Shown: one piece after another, positions 1 through 11,400 of the stretch
How the letters are laid out: every line of letters begins with the position of its first letter
How positions within the stretch are numbered: the stretch's first letter is position 1
Assembly: GCA_023627715.1 (NCBI GenBank)
Contig: JAMAHW010000123.1
Span: 1-64,000 of the forward strand
Direction of reading: 5' to 3'
Origin: Periconia sp. R9002
Taxonomy: Eukaryota > Ascomycota > Dothideomycetes > Pleosporales > Periconiaceae
Length of the DNA stretch: 64,000 nucleotides
Notes under the pieces: generated by a model
What the model saw: only the letters and a program-made list of their open reading frames with translations
Databases searched by the model: none
What the model was told of the DNA's origin: nothing
Made by a program: the position numbers and the translations under genes

Positions 1-278
1 AAGACGTCGACGTACACCGGGAGGAGGAGAAACAGCAAAATGCGAATGCGAATGATGGTGTAGGACTCCCCCTCACCGCGGCCGATCAAGCCGAAATCAA
101 GCGTCTGACCGGCTTGGGGATTCCCGTCCCCGGCATCGAGATCAAGTTCGATGGGAAGTATGCTGCGCGTGTGTGGTTGGAGGATTTGGAGGTCGAGTGT
201 GCGAGTAACCCGCTTAAAGCGAGGGTTAGGGCTGTGGTGGAGCGTGGGGTGGAGACGGTTAGTGGGTTGTGGGCGTAG
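1..278 (+). CDS. YSH1: C-terminal end of probable mRNA 3'-end-processing endonuclease Ysh1/CPSF73 (partial)
   Basis: The open frame (codons starting at position 3) enters from outside the window and stops at TAG 276-278. About 91 residues are visible. They read GIPVPGIEIKFDG, then ARVWLEDLEVEC and RVRAVVERGVETVSGLW at the very end. From memory of fungal Ysh1/CPSF-73 proteins, this short beta-rich tail ending in a conserved VERAVE-type helix is the C-terminal domain of the cleavage and polyadenylation factor nuclease. That protein cuts pre-mRNA at the poly(A) site inside the nuclear CPF complex. The catalytic metallo-beta-lactamase part lies outside the window, so the call rests on the tail only. 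The gene converges on the GNAT gene ending at 1620. Confidence 0.55.
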   Translation, partial: DVDVHREEEKQQNANANDGVGLPLTAADQAEIKRLTGLGIPVPGIEIKFDGKYAARVWLEDLEVECASNPLKARVRAVVERGVETVSGLWA

Positions 279-1619
279 AGTTACTGTGGGCTCGAAGGTG
301 GGGAAGGTGATGTGTGGTTCTTTTCTTTCTTTTTCCCTTTATGTCTTTTTTTTCAGCTCTTTGTGGCGGTGGAAGAAAGGTTTGAAGGGTTCTTGTTCCT
401 GTGGGAAGAAAGAGGGAGGGAGGGAGTCTGATGTTTTCATTCCATTATCTCATTCCATTTCATCTTGTTCAGCTCGTTGGTATCAATCGTATCCGTATGG
501 AAGGAGGGAGCAAAAGAAAGATTTAACCAAGAAAAGGCCAAGACAAATCAAATCCATCCTGGCGTGAACATGTAGTTCAGTTAGATAGTCCGTTAAGCAT
601 AGGTATCACCCAACCAACGTTCTACTAAAGTCCACTTGAAGTCTACATCTTGTCAAGATGGTTCATTCCCGCTTTTCAATACCCCTCGGTTTTAGTTCTT
701 CAGTCCAACATTCGAGGACACATCTACAACATCCATACAAGCATCACAATCACAATCACATCACGAAAAACATGCAAACTCAATACTTTTTAACGCATTT
801 CTGTATTCCATTTTCCTCTCATAGTTACTCATCGCCCCCGAAATGGGAGAATCCATAAGAGACCGGAATCGGTAAAACCATCAAAGAAAGAAAACACTCA
901 AAGCAAAAAATCCACCATCATCATGTATACACTTCCTCGATGGGAAGATATTCATGTCCATTATCCATATATCCATACTTGAACTCGAAAACCATCAAAG
1001 AAAGAAACCACAAAACAAAAAGGCCATCATCTAGGCCGTCGCAGAAACCCAGAAAACAAAAAAAGGAAAAGGAGAAAACAAGAGGAGAAGGTGTCTCTCG
1101 GAATTCTCACAAAACAATCCACTGATAGAGTGGGGTGTTGTTCCATGCAGAAAGGGTCACTTTTGCAATCATGGCTCAGAATGCTCATGTCGCTGGACCC
1201 TTAGCAAAGAGAGATCTTGAAAACAAAACAGACAGAGTGCAGTGAATTCAGGGGGCTACATTGAAAAAGCCACCGAAAACATTTGAAAAAGAGAAAAAGG
1301 GAGTTGTCCTGCTCATCTAGTGTCCTAAACATTCGAAGGAAGCAGACGAGAGAATGGTCATGTCAGCGTCGATCATGGCCAAGGGTCTTCGGTTTCAACC
1401 TCGACACTTTCGGAGCGAGCAAAACAAAAGTGTTGTTGACGCAGTCTAGTGAGCACGGGGTTACTGGAAGAAAGTCTTGAAGCTCCGTGTAGTAGACGAC
1501 AATCAGGTCGTGGCTGCGTTCGGGTCTATAATCTCGCTCGTGGTGTATTGAAAGCTCACGATATCAACACTGCATCTGTTAGCTTCCATTTACGTAATTC
1601 TCTTCAAGGTCTCCCAAAC
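279..1619. other. Intergenic, convergent 3' ends
   Basis: This 1.3-kb stretch lies between two convergent genes. Short open frames exist but lack coding character. It is A-rich around 860-1110 with pyrimidine and purine runs expected of 3' untranslated sequence. I see no RNA gene or repeat in it. Confidence 0.5.
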
Positions 1620-4600
1620 TCACATATTTCCGTACTTGTAGCCCACCTCACGTGCATGGCCAACCCTCTTGAACCCAAAACCTTCGAAGAAAGCCCGCTG
1701 CCAATTTGGTCTCATTCGGCAGTCGACCGGTAATTCGACCTGGATGGTTTTGACGACTCGACTGCTGCCGTTCTTCAGGTACTCGCTACGGTTCTCATAG
1801 TCGTAGCCTCCGCGATACATGTAGCGATTGCACGTCATGTGAAGCAGTCGGTCCATCAGGCAACTACCAACCCCTTTTTTAACCCAATCTGGGTGCACGT
1901 ACAGTTCGAGCTCAAAGGCATGACGCATCATGGTGTTTTTGCCGCATACATCATCTAGTGAGATGAATCCCACAATTTTCTCCTTCACGTGCGTGTGTCG
2001 ACCTCGTGATTTGTTCTCCTTCGAGACAGCAACGATGAAGGGTAGACCTTCCGAAGTAATGTGGTTCACGCGGTCGGCCATGTGGCTGACGTTGACGGGA
2101 TTGAACTCAGGGGCACTGAAAGTATTCATAACATAATGGTTATACACTTCCTACATGAATGTTAGTGATATACCCAGAGGAAAATAGAGAATCGTATACT
2201 AACCGCGATGCCAGAGACATCAGCCGGCTTGACAGGTCGAATGTATACATTCGCCATCGGAGTCACAGCCTTGGCGTCAGAAGTCGCATGTTCAGGGTCC
2301 TTTAGCACACATTTCAACCGTGCATTTATCTTGGACCGGGCGATTTGTAACATTCGAAGTTCTTCTTCTGCGGTGAATATCGGTTCGTGCGAATATTTCT
2401 TGTCCTTGAACTTCTCAAGCTTCTCCAGGTGTTTCGGCTTGCAGGGAACAACCAGTTCTTGTGCTGTGAGTTTGGCTTTCTCGTGACGGTTGTTGAAGTC
2501 TTTCAGATCAAGTTTGGCTTCAGGATGAAGCAAGGGAGCCACGAACGATTTGGTGCCAACATATCTATCCCAGAATGTGTCGCCAATATCTTCAGGGTCC
2601 ACTGGCTCAGGAACTGTCGATATAAACTTTTGCCAAAACACCTGTAGAGTATAACCTCCGATCTTCGATGGAAGCCATTCTCTAGGCACAACTTCCAAGC
2701 CGTCCTGCACAAATTCGGGCTGAGTAGTCAACTCAGGCATTTCCAGTTTACACTCAGCTTCGCCCAATTTGAGCATCCACTTCCAAACAGCATCGGCAAC
2801 TTTATCAGCACTGTAGACTACTTGATCCCGATTCGCCCAGTCTTCTGGCGGAGGCTGAAAACGACCGTCCCAACCGGCCAGCTTCTTGATATCATGATAT
2901 GGATCTCCATCATCTGTATCTTCCTCGTCGTCCCACCTAGCACCAGCCCACGGGTTTTGTAACGCTTGTTCGAAGGGGTTTTCCTTCGGGTCCACTTTGG
3001 GTGGTTTGCAATTTTTCCAGTGAGATGATCTAGCCTTCTTCGGCGGATTGTTTTGCACTTGTTCAACAGCACGCTCCCAATTCTTCATGTGGGTATCGAA
3101 ATCCGGTTGTTCGATCACAGGAAATTGAGGATCATCGCCCCAAGGGATGTCGTCTCGCGGGTCTTTTGTCCATTCGTTGGCGATATCTTTTGCGTTGGGC
3201 AAGCGTGGGTCGATCTTGACGGTTAGCGGGCCCCAGCGTAGAACCTCACGGGACTGTTGCGCGGAAACTCCAGAAGTATCTTTGATATCATGAACCGGTT
3301 GCTTTCCGTATGCTTTGCTTCCTTTATCCAATGCCTTGCCGCCTGACTTTCGATTGCCTATGTTCACAGGTGTGTCCCATGCTAAATCATCCGCGACAGG
3401 TACATCATCGCCAGCGGTGCCAGGCGAAATCCATGGCGAGAGAGATGTCTCACGACTAGATCCTGAAGATTTCCTTGAGGCAAACAGTTAGCATTGTGGG
3501 TATACAAAAGTGGGAGGTGGGTGGGGCGTTATGGCTTACAAAGTTGATTTTGCTTGAGCAGTAGTCTTTTTATGCGATGTGAAAGTATTGTTGGAAGGCG
3601 AATGTTGGTCAAAAGTACCCTTCTGTTTGAACACTGGTTGATCGGAGGTTGTATTGTTGGGCGACATTTTCTTAACAACGGACTTTGTCTTATCGGCAAC
3701 CAACGACTTTTCACCTCCCCGCAACTCTGGTTTAGGAGCTGGTTGATCATAGGACTTTGACTTCATGCTCAAAATTACGCCATCATTGATAGATGGCTTC
3801 TCAGTCAAGCGTGCTTGCTGCTGGCGCTCCATATCGAGGGACTTTTCAGGTAGACTGGATATATCAACGATAGTTTGTTGAGGCACTGCACCAGTAGAGG
3901 ATTTTTCGTTGACCGAATTTTTGATAGAAGACTTGCCGAAGGAAGGACAGTCACTGGAAGGCTTCGCGCTGGAAGGCTTCTCGTTGGATGGTGTCTCGTT
4001 GGATGCTTTTTCGTTGGTTGTCTTTTTGCTGGATGCCTTTTCGTCGGACACCTTTTCGCCGGATGCCTTCTCGCTGTGTGAATTCGTCTGCTGTTCGCAC
4101 TGGGGCGGAGAGATAGATGCACTATTCAGAGGTTGCAGAGAGGTATTATCAAAAACTGAATTGTCGCTAGCGGCTGGTGGAGCTGGCTGTGACTGGTGTT
4201 GATGTGGGAGGTTTGAAGGACCGATAAAAAGAGATTCACCAGTGATAGTCTTGTCCTCGGGACAGGCTTTGCGCAGATGTGGGGGGATATAACGTCTATG
4301 AAGAGAAGTTTCTGCAGGGACAGGCTTGCCTATAGAGCAAGTGACTTGGTGGTCGGAGGCCGGCAGCTGCGCTGCGTGGGATTGCTGGGGAACCTCGGAG
4401 GCGGAGGTGGGAATATGACGGATAGTTGACTTGTCAATGGCGGGTGATTTCTCGTTGTTGGAAGTGATTTCTTGCCTACGCAGAGGTGAAGGGGTGGGAG
4501 AGTTCACTCGAGGGCGTTGAGAAGAGGAGTCGCTAGTGGTAGACTTTTCGGTTGAGCAAGCTTTCTCGATTTTGAGGCTTGACTCAGTCTCCTTGGGAGT

Positions 4601-6100
4601 CGACTCTCTCACCTTTCGCTGCGATAGACCGTACGCGGAGGGATCAAATTTAGGACGCGGGGGTGAGTTATGAGTGATGGATTTCACAACCGAAGCTTCA
4701 TCACCGGGGAGAATTGACTTGACACTCGAAGCGTTGTGACCGTTGGGAGTTGGGTCGACAAGTGAAAGATCAGAACAACCACCAGTTGATTTGACACTGA
4801 ATGTCTTATCACCTTGAAGAGCTGAGTCAATCGAGAGCAGATCGGCGTCACCAGTAGTTGATTTGACACTTAAAGCTTTGTCGCTGTACGAAGGTGGATT
4901 GACTGAGAGAAGATCGCCGGTGCCAGCAGTGTATTTTCCGTTGGGAATTCTATCGTCGTGCGAAACTTTCCCCTTCTTCTCTGCGGAAAAGTCGTCGCTG
5001 GGAGGTTTGTTGCCGCTAGGAGTTGGCTGCTGCTGCTTTTTGCGCAGATGTGGGGGGATAAACGCCTCCGCACGGATAGAAGGGTTGGTCGAAGAGCGCA
5101 AAGGAGGTGTATCAATGACTGGTCTGTCGATATTGGCCGAAGCTTTCTCAGCCTTAAGAGATGGCTGAGGCGTTGTATGTTGCGGTTGCCCGTAGACGGA
5201 TGTATCAGGCGTTACAGGACACCGAGCAGAGTCGCTACCGAATGGCTTGTCACCGAATGCCTTTTCGCCTTGAGAAGTTGACTGTTGGTGCTTGTTTCGC
5301 AGGTGAGCAGGAACAAGGGCTGCCTTATGGATGAGAGGATCGGCCGAAGAGAAAGCAGCAGGGTTGGAAGTGATCGTTTTATCGCTGGATGCTTTGTCTC
5401 CCTTGGAAGGTGGCTGCTTGTTGCGCAAGTGTGGGGGAACAAGGGTTGCGTCAGGGACAGGAGGATTGATGGAAGGGAGACGAGCAGTATTACAAATGAC
5501 TGGCTTCTCACTGGATGCTTTCACGTCGTGGGAAGCTGGTTGTTGTGCCTTATGCTTGGGGTGCCCGTAGGCGGAGGGATTGAATGGTCCAGGACGCTGA
5601 GTAAAGTTGTTAGTACCTGACTTACCGTCGGAGGGTTTGTCACCCTTGGAAGTTAGAACACTTACCTTTTGTTGCAAGAGCTCAAAAGTAGAGGGGTCAA
5701 ATGGAGGGCGCTCAGTACGGTTGATTCCAACTTCTTTGTCACGAGATGTCTTGACGCCTGCGGGAGAAGTTGACTGGCGGCCTTGACGCTGTGGGCGACC
5801 GTATGCAGCAGGGTTGAACTTTGGAAGCTGACCAGAATTGGAAGCAGTTGGCTGGTCTGTGGAAGCTTCCTCGCTGTTGCAAACGGGCTCTTTCTGTTTG
5901 TTGGGCTTGTCGGGCGGGATGGAGACATCCGAAGTGGTCTCATGGGGATCGGTTTGATACATTGCTGCTTGGCGCGAGTGAATGACGCTCATTACGTGCG
6001 CACAAAACTCTCCGGGGGTTCCGTACCTTTCGTAGTGAAGGAAGCCAAGGTAGAGGGCGAATATGACAATGAGGAAGTCTATGAAATTCACAAATCCCAT
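1620..6100 (-). CDS. Large membrane-anchored disordered protein with C-terminal GNAT acetyltransferase domain
   Basis: Three exons (6100-3540, 3473-2204, 2150-1620) give about 1453 residues. The start is the first ATG of the frame; the frame stays open 5' of it but only with non-ATG codons. A hydrophobic segment (residues about 5-20, FIDFLIVIFALYLGFL) looks like an N-terminal anchor. Then come more than 800 disordered residues with recurring F(N/D)PSAYG motifs (about five) and PPHLR(N/K)K motifs (four, residues about 210-640), and a Ser/Lys/Asn-rich stretch. Exon 2 carries an acidic/aromatic middle region. The GNAT domain starts with IRPVKPADVSGIA and is completed only by splicing the 53-nt intron 2203-2151, giving IA|EVYNHYV. 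Motif A is VHPDWVKKGVGS, where the usual Gln/Arg is Val. The PPHLR motif resembles that of Ded1/DDX3-type proteins. The substrate is unknown. Confidence 0.75.
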
Positions 6101-6594
6101 GACAAGGTGGTGGTAAAGGCAGTAGACTGAAGTCGTAAAGACTGGCAAGGTAAAGGTTGGAATTGTAAGAAGAGAGAAAGAGAGAGAGACGGACGAAGGT
6201 AAAAGACAGAGGTAGACGTAGTAAGTCTGTGCGCAGGCAAGGCGAGGTGAAGTCAAGTGAAGGTGGTGAGTGAGAGTGAGGACCCACTTTTTTGCGTTGC
6301 TTCCTATTGTGGGTTTTCTATTGTTTGCTGTGCCCTGTCGCTATTGATCAACTTGACTTGCTGTTCTACATAACATAGACTACTCGTTGCGGCGCTCGAC
6401 GTCATTTTATTCTGAGTACCTAAGTATGTTGTCCATGTTGATATAGTGCCTGCTTGCGTAGCGTTGACGAGGCAAGTCTAGCCGAGCACGCCTACCTACT
6501 ACGTAGCTCCCCACGCGGCTGCCTTGACGGCCTGGATGCAATTTTGAACCTCACCATTCGAGCAATTTCCTGCCAGCTAGAAAAATAAAAAAAC
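6101..6594. promoter_or_regulatory. Divergent intergenic region
   Basis: This 0.5-kb region separates the divergent starts of the GNAT gene (minus) and ARL2 (plus) and must hold both promoters. Polypurine runs on the plus strand (6170-6200) are the 5' leader of the minus gene. No clear TATA box was found. Confidence 0.4.
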
Positions 6595-7515
6595 ATGCTA
6601 TCCATTCTGCGCAAAGCTAGGCTGAAAGACAAGGAGATGAGGATACTGATGCTGTGAGTCGCCGCAATGCAAAAGCAAAGCCGGGCAAGCTGACGGAGAA
6701 GGGGACTGGACAACGCGGGAAAAACGACCATTGTGAAAAAGATCATGAATGAGGATGTCAACAGTGTCAGTCCGACGCTCGGATTCATCATCAAGACAAT
6801 TGATTACGACGGGTAGGACGAAGCAGGACTTGCAACAGAAGAATGATTGCTGACGAAAAAAATAAGATATAAATTGAACATATGTAATGACTGCTACTCA
6901 AGTGTGGTGGACACTCGCTACAGATAAACTGACTGACATGGCGCAGGGGATGTGGGTGGTCAGAAGACGCTTCGAACGTATTGGAAGAACTACTTTGAGA
7001 AGACAGATACGTTGATCTGGGTAGTGGATGCGACGGATCGCGAACGCATCGACGACTGTCGGCACGAACTGGAGGGTCTGCTGCTGGAAGAGGTAAGTGG
7101 TTTCCAGGCTTATTAGACTTTGGGGGAGCAGAGGGGCTGACGTGACGGCGCGGGGCAGCGGCTCACGGGAGCCAGCCTGTTGGTGTTCAAGAACAAGAGC
7201 GACGTGCCGGGGGCGATGACGGAAGATGAGGTTCGACAGGTAGGTTTGCATCTATTTTTTTGCGTTTGCAATTGCGTTTGGTTGTGGGTGTGGGGTTGGG
7301 TGCGCGAAGGTTACCAGGCCAATGGCGAGACCCATCACCAATGGCCATCAAAGGATAACGGCAGTACCAATAACGCACGACAGGGACTCGGGCTGGACGC
7401 AATCAAGACACACAAATGGACCATTATGGCGTGCAGTGCCATGACGGGCATGAACCTACAAGAAGGGCTGCAGTGGGTGGTGCAAGATGCCAAGAGCCGC
7501 CTCTTTTTGTATTGA
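6595..7515 (+). CDS. ARL2: ADP-ribosylation-factor-like GTPase ARL2 (Cin4/Alp41)
   Basis: Six exons: 6595-6653, 6702-6812, 6867-6883, 6947-7092, 7159-7239, 7384-7515, giving about 181 residues. Exon 3 is a 17-nt microexon; without it the switch region would not read GYKLNIWDVGGQK. Visible GTPase motifs are G1 GLDNAGKTT, switch [10 protein letters not shown]3 WDVGGQ, G4 NKSD and G5-like CSAMTG. The end AKSRLFLY is the family terminus. ARL2 binds GTP, works with tubulin cofactors D and E in folding of the alpha/beta-tubulin dimer, and lacks the N-terminal myristoylation Gly of ARF (MLSILRK here). The length matches the family. It is divergent from the GNAT gene. Confidence 0.93.
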
Positions 7516-8490
7516 GCAAGCAATGCAAGGCGCATGTTTTGGTTCTACATACATATCGATTGATGTCTACGTATACATGACTCACGTAGATGGACAGAAG
7601 AATGGTTGTCATGTTCATGCTGTGGTACATGCAGCGTACCTAATGTATTTGTGGGCTGCAGGCCGAGCAGAGGCGACCACTTTTTCGGCCGCCGCCCAAA
7701 ACGGGCACACAGCTGAGCACCACTTTTTAGTCCGTTAGCACCGCCGCATCAATGAGATATTGTCATTGGCACCTTGGTAATGGGCTAGTAACAGAAGCGC
7801 CTCAACGGACGGCGTCCGCCAGTCAGCTGCTAAGCAACATGGGGACTCTCTCGTACACAAACAAGTAAACAAACATCAACGACACGCTAGTAGTTCCTAA
7901 AAGAAGACAACAAAGAGACAAGTCCCAATCCCAACGGGGATACGCTCTGGAAATACGTCTGCAACAGATGTTTCGATGACATGTCTTCCATTCATCAAAG
8001 TTACCAGTTGGCTGTAAGAACAGATAGAGCGGCCGTATGGCTGGCCATTAAAGATGTACATGTCTTCCTGATTGGTGTTTCAAGGCGGCTGAAACATGGG
8101 ATGGCATGGAGGGATGCCAGGGGTGCATGGCGCTAGCCCAGGTCACGTAATAGACGCAACCGAGTGTACCGTACTGTAAAACAACGTCTGTGGGTTCCCA
8201 CGATTCCGAACATTCAGTTCAGTCCAGCTCGAGGGAAGCCAGCCAAGGTCAGGCCTGTTGGCGACGTCAGTGAATCGCCAATATCTCTTCTTTTCTTCAT
8301 TCCTCCCTCCCGAGGTTCCCTTTCCACCTGTCCCTGTTCGTTGCATTCGTCTCGGGCTTGTTGACGAGTCTGGCTTTGGACGGCACGGCAAACAGCCTAC
8401 TAGACATAATTACATACCCACTTGTGCTTGCGACGCCTATCGCGCCCGACTCAATACCGCGCCAGCGGTCTTTGTCCTGGATTCTTCATC
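7516..8490. other. Intergenic with 5' region of the DUF4045-gelsolin gene
   Basis: About 1 kb without a supported gene. The first 200 bases should be the ARL2 3' untranslated region. The last 300 bases are pyrimidine-rich (CTTCTTTTCTTCATTCC at about 8287), as in fungal promoters and leaders. Confidence 0.4.
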
Positions 8491-11400
8491 ATGTCCAATT
8501 CCGAGGACGTGGATCAATTCTTGCAGCGAATGCGCACCATGTCAGACCTCCGCGACAACCAGGACGCCGAGAGAGTCAAAAAGCTCGAAGAAGAGCTGAT
8601 TCAGGGCCGCAGCGAACGCCTTGCACGTCGAGCTGGTATGTCCATTGTTTGTGTTACCTATCCAGATACATGCGCATGCGCCTGCAGATGCTAATGCACA
8701 GCCCTCTCAATCTCTAATTTTCCATCCCTTCCCGTTTCCTGCCGCGCTTGTCCACCATCTTGTTGTTGATGGTTACACTCGACATGTCAACATCCAGCTA
8801 ACACTTCCCAACACAGAACGCGCTCGTTCTCTATCCCCGGACAAACCCACCACACCTCAGTCGACAGCCGCCGCTGCCACTGCAGAATCCGTCCAAGACA
8901 AGGCCGCTGATACCCCCACGCCCGCCATGGAGCCCGCACAGCTCCTCCACGACGAAGAGCCCAAGAAGCCTGCCCCCAGCGCTGCCGCATTGGCCCGCTC
9001 TGGCACACTCTCATGGCAGCAGCGAAGACCGCAATCGGGCGGCGTTCGACGTCCTCTGTCGTTAGCCTCTCCCACGGCAGAAACAGCTCCCGTCAGCTCC
9101 TCGGAACCCTCGCCCGAAGCCGCGCCATCTCGAGATCAGATTGCACAATCGCTGGGCGCAAAGGACCCATCTTGGTTCAAACAGACATCAGATCGGGGGG
9201 TAGGGTCGGCCGCCTATAGGCGAAGCCAGGACACCAATTCTTCCGAGGCAGGCTCAATATCGGGCAGGAGACAGCTCCCGGGCATGTCTATCAATTCAAC
9301 GACAGAGGCCGAAGCAAGTCCACCACCGGAAAGTGTTCGCTCCATTGGTTCAAACCGTGGTAGTGCCATCCTGAGCAATCGCCTTTCCACCACAGCAGCA
9401 TCTGGCAGAGACGCTGATTCCACAAAAAGGGTTAGATCACCATTGCCAGTTCTCGAGTCTCAAAAGTTCGCACCGCCATCTGAACAGGGATCTTCGGTAG
9501 ATGGCGGAGACCATGACCGCCCCTCCTCCCGAGGACTGGCCATGTCGCCTTCCCAAGGCCGCATCTCACCCGAGCGCGAGCGGTCCACTTCTCCCACCAA
9601 AGGCATGGGTGGCTTTGTACAGAGTGCTATGCTCAAGCGCAGCGACAGTTACAACAAGCGATGGAGTGCTCAGGCCCCAGCTCCTTTAAGCAGGCAGAAC
9701 TCCACTCTTAGCAACAGAGGAAGCACGTATGGCAGCACATTATCCAGGCCCGAAACCCGGCCTAGCACGTTGAGTCGTGATAACTCAATTGAACCCTCTT
9801 CTCGTCCTGGATCTAGCTCAAGTAACCTCCCCAATACCAAAGACACCACAGACGGCGCAGCAAGAGAAGAGTTTGTGAAACCTGCGCTTCCACGCCACAG
9901 CCGCAGCAAATCTGTGGCCTCTACCTTCAGCGACAACACTCGCCAACAGGACGAAGCCTCGCCAGTTAGCCCCTCAAAGAGGTGGAGTCCTACCAAGTCG
10001 AGTTGGTTGGAGAGTGCTTTGAGCAAACCGGAATCTCCAAAGATCAAGCAAGTCGCACCACAGCAGCCTGCATGGATGACTGAGATCAGTCGTATCAAAC
10101 AGCAACGGGGCAGTGTGGATATGGGTAGAGGAAGCCCTCTCCAGAGTCCATCGGCCGACTCACCAGCTTCCGGAAGGACATCTCCTATCAAGGATGTCCA
10201 GCTCAGGCCGGTTGGCCTTCGTCGACCAGATTCACCAAAGAAGGAAGAACCGTCAGCAGAATCCGAAGTGACCAAGGCAGCACAGCCTACACCAAAACCA
10301 AAGCCCGCGCTTTCTCCAAAGCCCTCTCTAGCTGCCAAGCCAGAGTCCAGCGCCGCGCAGGATTCTACAGAGAGTTCCAAGAACGTTGAAGCGCCCAAAG
10401 AGAGCCCTTCCGAGGTTACCTCGACACCGACTTCTTCCACTGCCCGGTTCAGCAGAGACTCTGCGCTCTCGCCACCAGCGACTAAACCCAAACCGGAGAC
10501 GCCTCCAAAGAAGGACTTCCGCGCGAATCTACGATCACGGAATAACGCCTCGGATGACATAAAAAAGAACGAGGTCTCGGAGCTGCAGAGCGTGTTTGGG
10601 AAACTCAAAAAGACGGAGACTAAAAACTATGTTGCTCCAGATACGTTCAAGGACAACATTCTTCGTGGGAAACGGGGCTTGTCTATAACTGGTGGACCGA
10701 GGCCGTACGTTAAACGTGACGATTTCCGAGACAGTCTTGTAACCCAGAAATCTGCCATGTTGGCCAAGGCCCAAGAAACAGGCTCTACACTAAAAAAGGC
10801 TGATAGCTCTTCCAAACCTGCGCCCACTCCGGAAGCGTTGGCGATGCGGAAAAACCTTGGCCGGTCGGATTCGATAACAAAAGTCCCGATACTACCTAAA
10901 GAGAAAGAGCCAGAAGCAGCGCCAGAAGCTCTTGCGAAGATACAGAGCCTGCGTGCCAGCAAATCCATGTCACTGGAAAAGCCGGCACAATCAGACGCTC
11001 CCCCAGTGGCCAAAGAACCTGCAAAGGTAAACAAATTTGCCGATCGATTCAATCCCGGACTGGCTGGCTTACTCGCAAGAGGGCCGCCACCCATGGCAAC
11101 GAATCCAGGTGCTTCCGGGGGAGGTGCAGGCGACGCAGCAGCCAGATCGACTTCAGAAGAAAAGCAAGGCCCCGCTCCCGAATTGACTCACATGACTAAA
11201 GGTAGAGCACGCGGTCCTAAGAGGCGGACGCCCGGATCAAAACAAAACACCAAAACGAACGAAGCCTCTCAAAAAACCGAGCCAACAACGAACGTCGTAG
11301 AAAAAGTGGCTACTTCGGCAGCGATTCCACTTGTCAAAGCGGAGCACGTACTTCCAAGTTCGCATCCCGAGTCTTCCAAGACTAACAATACCCCAGAGGA

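Noticed and set aside
6101..6256. N-terminal extension of the GNAT gene frame up to 6256
   Set aside because: The extension has no ATG; the frame only begins with a TTG codon. The ATG at 6100 precedes a typical anchor sequence.
6702..6812. Ile in place of Asn in the ARL2 switch I (TLGFIIKT) as a damaging change
   Set aside because: I recall the same residue in other fungal ARL2 proteins, so it is likely lineage-typical.
9670..10608. A 312-codon open frame on the minus strand
   Set aside because: It lies fully inside the DUF4045-gelsolin exon and reflects its codon bias; no domain or splice logic supports it. The same holds for other antisense frames at 10627-11094, 11479-11880 and 12188-12619.
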